Positions 55,787 through 64,000 of a stretch of DNA of 64,000 nucleotides are shown piece after piece. Position numbers and translations under genes: made by a program. Each line of letters starts with the position of its first letter. Position 1 is the stretch's first letter. The stretch comes from Nonomuraea rhodomycinica (GTDB lineage Bacteria > Actinomycetota > Actinomycetes > Streptosporangiales > Streptosporangiaceae), in the NCBI RefSeq assembly GCF_013363995.1, contig NZ_JABWGO010000002.1:434001-498000 (forward strand). Direction: 5' to 3'. The notes under the pieces are model-generated. The model saw nothing but the letters and a program-made list of their open reading frames with translations, did no database searches and was not told the DNA's origin.

Positions 55787-56446
55787 GGTCTCGAAGTCGG
55801 TGACGAGCCACTGCACGCCACGTCGCTCCAGGCGTACGGCCAGGACGTGGCTGCGTTCGCCGCAGTGCAGCAGCACGCACATCTCGACGACCCCGTCCGC
55901 GGGCTCCGTCACGCGGGGGACGGCCGCGAACGGCGGGCGGCGCGTGTCGAGCATGCGGCCGGCCCGCAGCAGTTCCCGGTACGCCTGGTCGGTGAGCCGG
56001 TCGGCCACCGTCTCGGGCGGCCGGCGCCCGGTGAGCACCTCGGCCAGGGCCTGCCCGAGCAGGCGCAGCGCCCGCTCGTCCGGCGCCGCGCCCGGAGGGC
56101 CCCACACCAGGTGCCGCGTGTCCAGGGCGAGCGACCCCACCACCTCGGGCGGTTCCACGCCATAACGGGCCGCGTCGGGACGGGCCGCGTCGGGACGGCC
56201 CATGTCGGGACGGGCCGCGTCGGGACGGCCCATGTCGGGACGGGCCACGTCTGGACGGGCCACGTCAGGACGGTCCGCATCGGGACGGGCCACGTCTGGA
56301 CGGGCCACGTCAGGACGGTCCGCATCGGGACGGGCCACGTCTGGACAGGTGGTGGCGACGGTGGCGACGGCGTTTGCGGTGGCCGCTCGGGCGGTGCGCG
56401 CCGCGCGTGCACGGCGGGCAAGGGGCGTGCGGGGAAGGGATGGCAT
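55781..56446 (-). CDS. Rv3235-like protein with expanded PDVAR-type repeats
   Basis: 221 residues. The C-terminal half (residues ~100-221) is an Rv3235-family domain: ERALRLLGQALAEVLTGRRP, LTDQAYRELLRAGRMLDTRR, and a final strand region VEMCVLLHCGERSHVLAVRL. Rv3235 is a conserved actinobacterial protein next to secA in mycobacteria; function unknown. The N-terminal part has about twelve consecutive 5-residue units (PDVAR, PDADR, PDMGR, PDAAR), unusual for the family. The start at 56446 is supported by no strong ribosome binding site and could be further in. Confidence 0.78.
   Translation of the reverse strand: MPSLPRTPLARRARAARTARAATANAVATVATTCPDVARPDADRPDVARPDVARPDADRPDVARPDVARPDMGRPDAARPDMGRPDAARPDAARYGVEPPEVVGSLALDTRHLVWGPPGAAPDERALRLLGQALAEVLTGRRPPETVADRLTDQAYRELLRAGRMLDTRRPPFAAVPRVTEPADGVVEMCVLLHCGERSHVLAVRLERRGVQWLVTDFETA
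56172..56351 (-). repeat. 15-bp coding minisatellite in the Rv3235-like gene, twelve units
   Basis: Twelve 15-base units, consensus RCGTCNGGACGGGCC, run from 56172 to 56351 without frame change. Higher-order 30-base and 45-base duplications are visible: a three-unit block at 56247-56291 recurs immediately after, at 56292-56336. This indicates stepwise expansion. Confidence 0.88.
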
Positions 56447-56670
56447 GGGCCCTCCAGAATCGCGGGGGAGACGATCGCTACAAGGAGTTTTCGGCCCGGC
56501 CCCCGAATACGCCGGCCGCCAGCTTTCCCGTGCGGAACGGTGGTTCGGGGCAGTTGGCGGAGAAGATCACCCGGAGCTGGAGCGGTGCCCGGCCGTCCCC
56601 CGCGGCCTTCCGGTCGCGCCCGTCACGACACCGGACCGTCCGTAAGACTTCCGGCCCGGCGCGAGGGAGC

Positions 56671-56712
56671 GAAACGGCCGACAGGAAACGCCCGACAGGA
56701 AACGCCCGACCC
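56671..56712. repeat. 14-bp tandem repeat, three copies, abutting a stop codon
   Basis: GAAACGSCCGACAG units at 56671-56684, 56685-56698 and 56699-56712 end exactly where the EIIC stop codon begins (56713, minus strand). The rest of the 266-base gap up to the Rv3235-like start shows no gene. Confidence 0.8.
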
Positions 56713-58137
56713 TCACCCCGTGCCCTGGTCGCCCGCCGTTCCTGACGGTTCCGCCGAGGAGGGGGCCGCGCGGGCGGCGTCTGCGGGGGGTGTGCGCGGC
56801 TCGCCGGAGTCCACGTCCGGCTCGGGCTCGCGTCCCGGCGTCAGGATGTTCAGCCGCCGGATGAGGAAGCTGAACACGACGTAGTACACCACCCCGTACA
56901 CGACCCCGATCGCCAGGATCCCGGGCAGGTTGCGGGTGTTGGACTTGCTCGCGTTCAGCAGCATGTCGAGCAGGCCCGCGGAGAAGCCGAACCCGAGCTG
57001 CCCGCCGACCAGCGTCGTCACCGCCACCGCGATCCCGGTCAGCACGGCGTGGACGACGAACAGCAGCGGCGCCACGAAGATGAACGCGAACTCGATCGGC
57101 TCCGTGATGCCCGTGACCAGGGAGGCGAGCGCGGCCGAGAGCATGATGCCGCCCACGGCGCGGCGCCGGTGCGGCGGCGCGGCCCGCCACATGGCCAGCG
57201 CGGCGGCCGGCAGCGCGAACATCATGACGGGGAAGAACCCGGCCATGAACTGCCCGGAGTGCTCGGCCCCGCCGAAGTAGCAGTTCCAGTCGCCGCCGAG
57301 GACCCGCCCGCCCACCTCGCACTGCGGCACCACGTGCCACACGATGGAGTTGACGAAGTGGTGCAGCCCCAGCGGGATGAGCAGCCGGTTGATCACCCCA
57401 TAGATGCCGGTGCCGAGCGGCCCGAGCGTGGTGAGGGCCTGTCCGGCGTCGCCGATCCAGCCCCCGAGGACCGGCCAGATCCAGCCGATGACGACGCCGA
57501 GCAGCAGTGCCACGATGGCCGTGACGATGGGCACGAAGCGCCGCCCGCCGAAGAACGCCAGCCACGACGGCAGCTTGATCCGGTGGAAGCGCTGCCACAG
57601 CAGGGCGGCGACGAGCCCCATCATGATGCCGCCGAGCACCTTGGTCGGGTTCTGCAGCCCGAGGTCGACGACCTCGGTGATCGCGCCGTCCTCGACCTTG
57701 CGCAGCAGCACGGTGCCGCGGATGGACGAGCCGAGGAACATCACCTTGGACACCCGGTCGAACACCAGATAGCCGACCACGGCGGCCAGCGCGGTCGTCC
57801 CGTCGGCCTTGCGCGCGAACCCGATGGCCACCCCCACGGCGAACAGCAGCGGCAGGTTGTCGAAGAGCGCGGCGCCCGCCGCGGCCAGCACCGGGGCGAC
57901 CCGTCCCATCCAGGCGAACCCGGCCACGTCCGCCAGGCCGCCGGGGGCCGGGCCGTTGGAGCCGAGCATGTCGGGCTGCCCGAAGCGGACGAGCAGCGCG
58001 GCAGCCGGGAGGGCGGCGATGGGCAGCATGAGGGAGCGGCCCAGCCGCTGGAGCACGCTCATGACCCGCGCGAGCCGGGGCCGGAGGGCGGTCAGGGCGC
58101 GGGCGAACGGCGAAGGCCGGGCGGTGGTCTCGTTCAC
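56713..58137 (-). CDS. PTS N-acetylglucosamine-type EIIC permease
   Basis: 474 residues, EIIC of the glucose/GlcNAc PTS family, with about ten membrane helices. Landmarks are LQRLGRSLMLPIAALPAAAL, LGLHHFVNSIVWHVV and SLVTGITEPIEFAFIFVAPL, where the I-T-E-P-I-E motif binds the sugar. No EIIB or EIIA domain is fused; EIIB is a separate small gene 2 kb away, as in Streptomyces NagE2/NagF. GTG at 58137, 33 bases after dasR, with AGGAGG upstream. It imports and phosphorylates GlcNAc, the product of chitin and cell-wall turnover. Confidence 0.92.
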   Translation of the reverse strand: MNETTARPSPFARALTALRPRLARVMSVLQRLGRSLMLPIAALPAAALLVRFGQPDMLGSNGPAPGGLADVAGFAWMGRVAPVLAAAGAALFDNLPLLFAVGVAIGFARKADGTTALAAVVGYLVFDRVSKVMFLGSSIRGTVLLRKVEDGAITEVVDLGLQNPTKVLGGIMMGLVAALLWQRFHRIKLPSWLAFFGGRRFVPIVTAIVALLLGVVIGWIWPVLGGWIGDAGQALTTLGPLGTGIYGVINRLLIPLGLHHFVNSIVWHVVPQCEVGGRVLGGDWNCYFGGAEHSGQFMAGFFPVMMFALPAAALAMWRAAPPHRRRAVGGIMLSAALASLVTGITEPIEFAFIFVAPLLFVVHAVLTGIAVAVTTLVGGQLGFGFSAGLLDMLLNASKSNTRNLPGILAIGVVYGVVYYVVFSFLIRRLNILTPGREPEPDVDSGEPRTPPADAARAAPSSAEPSGTAGDQGTG

Positions 58138-58170
58138 CGGACGTTCCTCCTGAGGGTGGGAGCCGGGCCC

Positions 58171-58911
58171 TCAGCCCCGTCTGGCGGGCATTTCCAGGCT
58201 GGTGCGCAGCTGGTAGCGGTCGGCGCGGTAGGTCGAGACGCCCAGCTCGGCGCAGACGCCCCCGGAGAAGGACCTGCGCTGGAGCAGCAGCACGGCGCCG
58301 CCGCGCGGCAGCTTGAGCAGGTCGGCGTCGCTCGGGTCGGCGATGCCCCCGTCGATGGTCAGCTCCCCCGCGTCCATGACCAGGCCGTAGCGGGTCTCCA
58401 GCAGCTCGTACAGCGACTTGTCGGCCAGGTCGAGGTCGCCGAGGCCGGGGGCGAGGCGCACGGGGATGTGCGCGCGCTCGATGGACAGCGGCTCGCCGTC
58501 GGCGGTGCGCAGCCGTTCGATGAAGTGCACCTCCTCGCCCGGCTGGATGCCCAGCTCCTTGGCCAGGTGGGCGCTGGCGCGCACGACGCGCCGGTCGAGG
58601 TCGCGCGAGCCGGGCTCCATGCCGCGGGCGCGCATGTCGTCGGTGAACGAGGTGAGCTGGAGGGCCAGTTCGATCTTGGGCCGGGCGACGAACGTGCCCT
58701 TGCCGGGCACTCGGTGCAGCCGCCCCTCGGACACCAGGTGGTCGACCGCCTGGCGCACGGTCATCCGGGACAGGCCGAAGCGCTGGCACAGCTCCCGCTC
58801 GGACGGGATGGCGGCGCCGATGCGCAGCTCATCGCTGTCGATGAGGTCCAGCAGGATCTCGCGCAGCTGGAAGTACTTGGGCACCGGGCTGTCCGGATCG
58901 ATGCGGGCCAC
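58171..58911 (-). CDS. dasR: GntR/HutC-family regulator DasR
   Basis: 246 residues. The N-terminal winged HTH (PKYFQLREILLDLIDS, IPSERELCQRFGLSRMTVRQ) is followed by a UTRA effector domain (PGEEVHFIERLRTADGEPLS, LYELLETRYGLVMDAGELTI). This closely matches DasR, the global repressor of GlcNAc and chitin use that is released by glucosamine-6-P and GlcNAc-6-P. It is co-transcribed with the EIIC gene and faces the SIS-EIIB-EIIA-HPr-EI operon across a DasR operator, so it should control both and itself. Confidence 0.92.
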   Translation of the reverse strand: MARIDPDSPVPKYFQLREILLDLIDSDELRIGAAIPSERELCQRFGLSRMTVRQAVDHLVSEGRLHRVPGKGTFVARPKIELALQLTSFTDDMRARGMEPGSRDLDRRVVRASAHLAKELGIQPGEEVHFIERLRTADGEPLSIERAHIPVRLAPGLGDLDLADKSLYELLETRYGLVMDAGELTIDGGIADPSDADLLKLPRGGAVLLLQRRSFSGGVCAELGVSTYRADRYQLRTSLEMPARRG

Positions 58912-58957
58912 GGATCCTCCCCTCGATCTGACCTGGGCAATGGGCTATGGTTCGTAC

Positions 58958-58979
58958 TGGTCTAGTCCGGACTAGACCA
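58958..58979. promoter_or_regulatory. DasR-responsive element (double dre)
   Basis: A perfect 22-base palindrome whose left half is TGGTCTAGTCC. The DasR consensus is TGGTCTAGACCA; here each half contains a near-complete site (TGGTCTAG and CTAGACCA) separated by six bases, so two sites overlap or one extended site is formed. It lies 46 bases from the dasR start and 50 from the SIS start, covering both divergent promoters. Confidence 0.88.
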
Positions 58980-59029
58980 CATGTCGCAAAACAGGGTCAA
59001 GTCCGAACGGTAACGATTGCGAGCGTGAG

Positions 59030-60064
59030 ATGACCAGCAGAATGCGCAGCGAGATCGCCGAGCAACCCGCGGCGCTGAGGGCCACACTCGACGCGCTGCT
59101 CCCCCGGGTGGACGAGGTGCGGGCGCTGGGTGAGCGGACCCGTCAGCTGCTGTTCATCGCCCGCGGCACGTCGGACAACGCCGCAGTCTACGGCCGCTAC
59201 CTCATCGAGTCGCGCGCGGGCCGGCTGTCCGCGCTCGCCGCGCCGTCCATCGCGACGACCTACCGCCGCAAGCTCGACCTGGACGGCGTGCTGGCCGTGG
59301 CGATCTCCCAGTCGGGCCGTACGGAGGAGATCGTCGAGACGCTGGCCTGGGCGCGCGACTGCGGGGCGAAGACCGTCGGCGTCACCAACGGCGGCCCCGA
59401 CAGCCCCCTCGCGCAGGCCGCCGACCTCGCGCTGTGCACGCTGGCCGGCGAGGAGAAGGCCGTGCCGGCCACCAAGACCTACACCACCCAGCTCGCCGCG
59501 CTGGCGGTGCTCGCGCTCGGCCTCGGCGCCGAGGTGGACGAGAAGGACCTCCAGCGGGTGCCGGACGCCGTCGAGCGGCTCATCGACCAGCCGGGCGACC
59601 TGGACGCCGTGGTCGAGGGCCTGGCCGACAAGCACGGCGCGGTCGTCTCGGCCCGCGGCCTGGCCTTCTCCACCGCGCTGGAGACCGCGCTCAAGCTCAA
59701 GGAGGCGTGCTACCTGCACGCCATGGGCCTGTCGTACGCCGACCTGCTGCACGGCCCGATCGCGGTCGTGGACGCCGAGACCCCGGCGCTGCTGCTCGCC
59801 GCCGAGAACAGCCCCACGCTGCCCGGCACGGTCGCCCTGGCCGAGCGGGTCGTCGCGGCGGGCGCGCCCGCGTTCACGATCGGCGGCGGCGCGGCCCTCG
59901 CCGCGGCCGGCACGGCCGCCCTCAACGGCCCGGACCTGCCCGAGTGGGTCGCGCCGATGGGCCTGATCGTCCCCGGCCAGCTCCTGACCGAGGCCCTGGC
60001 CCGGCGGCTCGGCGTGGACCCCGACGCCCCGCGCGGCCTGAACAAGGTGACGCAGACCGACTGA
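59030..60064 (+). CDS. SIS-domain amino-sugar phosphate isomerase/deaminase (GlmS-like, NagB-II type)
   Basis: 344 residues with two SIS domains and no N-terminal glutaminase, like the isomerase half of GlmS. Motifs are ARGTSDNAAVYGRYLIES, VAISQSGRTEEIVETL and GRGxxFSTALETALKLKEAC-like (seen as SARGLAFSTALETALKLKEA). The C-terminal AR-LGVDPDAPRGLNKVTQTD matches GlmS ends. Such stand-alone enzymes can act as glucosamine-6-P deaminases (NagB-II). That fits its place as first gene of the GlcNAc PTS operon. ATG at 59030. Confidence 0.87.
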   Translation: MTSRMRSEIAEQPAALRATLDALLPRVDEVRALGERTRQLLFIARGTSDNAAVYGRYLIESRAGRLSALAAPSIATTYRRKLDLDGVLAVAISQSGRTEEIVETLAWARDCGAKTVGVTNGGPDSPLAQAADLALCTLAGEEKAVPATKTYTTQLAALAVLALGLGAEVDEKDLQRVPDAVERLIDQPGDLDAVVEGLADKHGAVVSARGLAFSTALETALKLKEACYLHAMGLSYADLLHGPIAVVDAETPALLLAAENSPTLPGTVALAERVVAAGAPAFTIGGGAALAAAGTAALNGPDLPEWVAPMGLIVPGQLLTEALARRLGVDPDAPRGLNKVTQTD

Positions 60065-60131
60065 CCGCGCACGGTCGTCCGGCCCGGCCGGACAGCCGTC
60101 TAACCTGGTCGGACAGCGAGGAGGAGGACGG

Positions 60132-60368
60132 ATGGCGGCGGACGCGAGCGCGATCATCGCCGGGCTCGGCGGTGCCGGCAACATCATCGACATCGAGCCC
60201 TGCATCACCCGGCTGCGCACCGAGGTGCGCGACGTGTCCAAGATCGACCGCGACGCCCTGCACGCGGCCGGCGTCCACGGCGTGATGGCCGCGGGCAATG
60301 TCGTCCAGGTCGTCGTGGGTCCGGAGGCCGACACGATCGCCAGCGACATCGAGGATCTCATCGGCTAG
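60132..60368 (+). CDS. PTS glucose/GlcNAc-type EIIB
   Basis: 78 residues. C24 in IIDIEPCITRLRTEV is the phospho-cysteine that passes phosphate to the incoming sugar. The rest (VSKIDRDALHAAGVHGVMAA) is typical EIIB. A stand-alone EIIB of this size corresponds to NagF of Streptomyces. Ribosome binding site GAGGAGGA before ATG 60132; EIIA follows 11 bases later. Confidence 0.93.
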   Translation: MAADASAIIAGLGGAGNIIDIEPCITRLRTEVRDVSKIDRDALHAAGVHGVMAAGNVVQVVVGPEADTIASDIEDLIG

Positions 60369-60379
60369 AGGGCGAGACC

Positions 60380-60826
60380 ATGACGACTGTTCTCGCCCCC
60401 GTCGAGGGGGCGGCAGTGGAGCTGGCGGCCGTGCCCGATCCGGTGTTCTCCGCGGGGATGGTGGGCCCCGGAGCGGCGATCGACCCGCTGCGGGAGCCCG
60501 GCAAGGCCGTGGCCCCCATCGCCGGAAAAATCATGAAACTGCATCCGCATGCTTACGTGATCGTCGGGGACGACGGCAGAGGTGTGCTGGTCCACCTGGG
60601 CATCGACACGGTCCAGCTCAAGGGCGAGGGCTTCGAGGCGCTCGCGGCGGAGGGCGACCGGGTCGGCGCCGGCCAGCCCGTCGTGGCCTGGGACCCGGCC
60701 GCGATCGAGGCGGGCGGCCGGTCGCCGGTCTGCGCCGTGGTCGCGCTCGACGCGGACGCCGCCGCGGTCAGCCGGGTGGCGCCGGGAAGCGTGCGGGCAG
60801 GGGAGGAGTTGTTCCGTTGGCTCTGA
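60380..60826 (+). CDS. crr: PTS EIIA, glucose type (Crr)
   Basis: 148 residues. H72 in GVLVHLGIDTVQLKGEGF is the phosphorylated histidine and H57 in MKLHPHAYVI the supporting one, matching H90 and H75 of E. coli EIIA-Glc. It receives phosphate from HPr and passes it to EIIB. In Streptomyces Crr also serves GlcNAc and fructose. Downstream HPr begins after 113 bases, so it may have extra regulation. Confidence 0.94.
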   Translation: MTTVLAPVEGAAVELAAVPDPVFSAGMVGPGAAIDPLREPGKAVAPIAGKIMKLHPHAYVIVGDDGRGVLVHLGIDTVQLKGEGFEALAAEGDRVGAGQPVVAWDPAAIEAGGRSPVCAVVALDADAAAVSRVAPGSVRAGEELFRWL

Positions 60827-60939
60827 CCCGTGTGGCTCCGGCTCCGCGCCGGCGCCGATGATGGTACGAGACCCGGCACCGCGCCGGGACGGCAGACGGG
60901 TCCGGCGTGGTCCGGACCGGCGAAGGAGGACGAAGAGCC

Positions 60940-61197
60940 ATGCCTGAACGCAAGGTCACCGTGGTCGCGGACGTCGGGCTGCACGCCAGACCGGCGGCCA
61001 CGTTCGTACGGGCGGCGGCCAAGGCGCCGATGGACGTCTGGATCGCCAAGCCGGGCCGCGACCCGGTCAACGCCAAGAGCATCCTGCAGATCCTCGCGCT
61101 CGACGTCCAGCAGGACGAGACGGTCGTGATCAAGGCCGAGGGCGACGGCGCCGACGCGGTCCTCGACGAGCTGGCGAACATCGCCGGATCGCCGTGA
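60940..61197 (+). CDS. ptsH: PTS phosphocarrier HPr
   Basis: 85 residues. H15 in VGLHARPAATFVRAA is the phospho-carrier residue. S47 in VNAKSILQILAL is the regulatory serine position. ATG 60940 has an AAGGAGG ribosome binding site; an in-frame upstream ATG at 60907 has none. The stop overlaps the EI start (GTGA). Confidence 0.95.
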   Translation: MPERKVTVVADVGLHARPAATFVRAAAKAPMDVWIAKPGRDPVNAKSILQILALDVQQDETVVIKAEGDGADAVLDELANIAGSP

Positions 61198-62933
61198 GGC
61201 TGACGGGGGCAGGGGTGAGCCCGGGCGCCGGACACGGCCCCGCGTACATCCTGACGGCATCCGTTCCCGAACCCCCCGAGGACTCCGCCCACGCGGGCGA
61301 CGCGGACGCCGAGAAGGAACGCGCCCTGGCCGCCCTGCGCCAGGTGGCGGACGAGCTGGAGGCCCGCGCGGCGCGGCTCGACCGGCCGGAGGACCCCGCC
61401 TCCGGCGGCCCCGGCCGCGAGGGGGCCGACATCCTGCGCGCGCAGGCGCTCATGGCCACCGACCCCGGTCTGACCGTGGGGGTGGAGGCGCTCGTGGACG
61501 AGGGGGTCGCCGCGCCTCGGGCGGTCTTCTCCGCCTTCGCGAAGTACCGCGACGCGCTCGCGGGCGCCGGCGGCTACCTCGCCGAGCGGGTCGCGGACCT
61601 CGACGACGTCCGGGACCGGGCGATCGCCGTGCTCACCGGCCACCCCCTGCCGGGCGTTCCGGCCGAGCCCGCCCCGCCCGCCGAGCCCGGCGGCGCGCCC
61701 CGGCCGTACGTGCTGGTCGCGCGCGACCTCGCCCCCGCGGACACCGCGCTGCTGTCGCGCGACGTGGTCGCCGCGTTCGTCACGGAAGGGGGCGGCCCGA
61801 CCAGCCACACCGCGATCCTCGCCCGCGCGATGGGCGTGCCCGCCGTCGTCGGCTGCGCCGGCGCGACCGCCATCACGCCCGGCGCCACCGTGCTGGTCGA
61901 CGGATCCTCGGGTGAGGTGCGGACCGACGTGTCGGCCGAGGACCTGGCCCGGGCGGCAAGTCTCGACCAGGCCCGCCGGGCGGCGCGGGCCCGGGCCGGG
62001 GAGAGCCGCGGGACCCGCGACGGCCACCCCGTGCCGCTGCTGGCCAACATCGGCGGCCCCCAGGACCTCGACGCCGCGCTGCGCAACGGCGCGGAGGGCG
62101 TCGGCCTCTACCGGACCGAGTTCCTCTTCCTCGGCAGGAGGCACGCGCCGGCGGCCGAGGAGCAGGAGCGCGCCTACCGGGCGGCGCTGGTCGCCTTCCC
62201 CGGCCGCCCGGTCGTGGTGCGCGCGCTCGACGCCGGAGCCGACAAGCCGCTGGCCTTCCTGCCGCCGCCCGGCGATGAGCCGAACCCGGCGCTGGGCGAG
62301 CGCGGCCTGCGGCTGCTGCGGCGCTTCGGTGACGTCCTCGACGCCCAGCTCGGCGCGCTGGCGCGGGCGGCCGCGTCCGAGACGGCCGAGCTCCAGGTCA
62401 TGGCGCCCATGGTGGCGACCGCCGAGGAGGCGAGGTGGTTCGCGCAGGCGTGCCGGGCCAGGGGTCTGCGCCGGGCCGGGGTGATGGTCGAGGTGCCGGC
62501 GGCGGCGCTGCGGGCCGCGAGCCTGGCCGCCGAGGTGGACTTCCTGTCGATCGGCACCAACGACCTGGCCCAGTACGCGTTCGCCGCCGACCGGGAGCTC
62601 GGCACGCTCGGCGACCTCCAGGACCCGTGGCAGCCCGCCCTGCTCGACCTCGTCCGGCTGGCCGCCGCCGGGGCGGCCGAAGCGGCGCGGCCGTGCGGGG
62701 TGTGCGGCGAGGCGGCGGCCGATCCGGCGCTGGCCTGCGTGCTCGTGGGACTCGGGGTCACGTCGCTGTCGATGGCGGCGGCGGCGCTGCCGGCCGTACG
62801 GGCCGGGCTGGGCGAGCACACGCTGGAGCAGTGCCGCGAGGCGGCCGAGGCGGCCCTCGCGGCCACCGGACCGGCCTCGGCCCGCGCCGCCGCCCGCGCC
62901 TGCCTGCCCGCCCTGGACCGCCTGGGCCTCTGA
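61194..62933 (+). CDS. ptsI: PTS enzyme I
   Basis: 579 residues. H205 in GGGPTSHTAILARAMGVPAV is the phosphorylated histidine. The PEP-binding domain has EGVGLYRTEFLFL, MVEVPAAALRA and FLSIGTNDLAQYAFAADR. The catalytic cysteine is in GVCGEAAADP. It starts the phosphate relay PEP-EI-HPr-EIIA-EIIB-sugar. GTG 61194 overlaps the HPr stop. Having both general PTS proteins beside the GlcNAc components makes this locus self-contained. Confidence 0.95.
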   Translation: MRLTGAGVSPGAGHGPAYILTASVPEPPEDSAHAGDADAEKERALAALRQVADELEARAARLDRPEDPASGGPGREGADILRAQALMATDPGLTVGVEALVDEGVAAPRAVFSAFAKYRDALAGAGGYLAERVADLDDVRDRAIAVLTGHPLPGVPAEPAPPAEPGGAPRPYVLVARDLAPADTALLSRDVVAAFVTEGGGPTSHTAILARAMGVPAVVGCAGATAITPGATVLVDGSSGEVRTDVSAEDLARAASLDQARRAARARAGESRGTRDGHPVPLLANIGGPQDLDAALRNGAEGVGLYRTEFLFLGRRHAPAAEEQERAYRAALVAFPGRPVVVRALDAGADKPLAFLPPPGDEPNPALGERGLRLLRRFGDVLDAQLGALARAAASETAELQVMAPMVATAEEARWFAQACRARGLRRAGVMVEVPAAALRAASLAAEVDFLSIGTNDLAQYAFAADRELGTLGDLQDPWQPALLDLVRLAAAGAAEAARPCGVCGEAAADPALACVLVGLGVTSLSMAAAALPAVRAGLGEHTLEQCREAAEAALAATGPASARAAARACLPALDRLGL

Positions 62934-63081
62934 GCGTCCGCACCTTCCACGGGCAGCCGGGGGCGGCTGCGACCGGACACCGGGGGAGAGCTGGAGGTGA
63001 GCCGTGGCCGGGGGCCGGGAGAGCCACGGGCCCGGCGGGATCGGGCTTCGGAGGTGCCCGAGCCTGGATACGGTGGAGGGC

Positions 63082-64000
<919 letters not shown>

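Overview
The window is about 72-73% G+C by eye and is packed with actinobacterial marker genes: whiB, mtrA-mtrB-lpqB, fbiA/fbiB/fbiC for coenzyme F420, a DasR-controlled N-acetylglucosamine PTS, a SpoIIM-like membrane protein and a long-form hpf. The gene order (NDP-sugar enzyme, fbiC, fbiA-fbiB, whiB, manB, ahcY, moxR cluster, mtrAB-lpqB, comF, hpf, secA) is the conserved chromosomal core order of Streptomyces and relatives. The F420 genes, the extra secreted proteins and the repeat-rich spacers suggest a Streptosporangiaceae-type organism such as Nonomuraea; that genus-level call is inference. I see no mobile element, prophage, CRISPR array, rRNA or tRNA.

Layout. 1-6.9 kb: a surface-glycan or glycolipid cluster with three glycosyltransferases, two paralogous flippase-like membrane proteins, a methyltransferase and an NDP-sugar pyrophosphorylase. 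7.2-15.8 kb: an AlkA-like glycosylase and F420 biosynthesis (fbiC, then fbiA-fbiB on the other strand), split by a secreted substrate-binding/VWA protein and a chitin-active LPMO. 16-23.9 kb: a Q/P/Y-rich membrane protein, whiB, a degenerate metallopeptidase, DUF3499, manB, a Trm112-like protein, a sugar-phosphate isomerase and a cation diffusion facilitator. 24-31.7 kb: a DUF2156 lysyltransferase-like protein divergent from an Ag85-like esterase, a MerR/GerMN pair, two different S-adenosylhomocysteine hydrolases in tandem, and a DUF305 lipoprotein. 31.9-34.8 kb: two secreted LVIVD-repeat paralogs. 34.9-42.4 kb: RDD, SpoIIM and the DUF58-MoxR-DUF4350-DUF4129-membrane operon. 42.7-50.2 kb: mtrA-mtrB-lpqB-comF-hpf-response regulator. 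50.2-56.4 kb: a YcaQ/AlkX-like protein, a small membrane protein, secA and an Rv3235-like protein. 56.7-64 kb: a nearly complete GlcNAc uptake and signalling module (NagE-type EIIC, DasR, SIS isomerase/deaminase, EIIB, EIIA, HPr, EI, and a truncated NagZ lipoprotein) built around one strong DasR operator.

Two features stand out. First, the 603-base comF-hpf spacer has its own sigma70-like promoter and nested long-range helices, which suggests a large structured RNA, probably of the raiA type. Second, the window is unusually rich in short tandem repeats. Several begin at or abut the 3' ends of genes, one is a 20-bp array between divergent genes, and two have expanded inside coding sequences (13-residue units in ComF, 5-residue units in the Rv3235-like protein).
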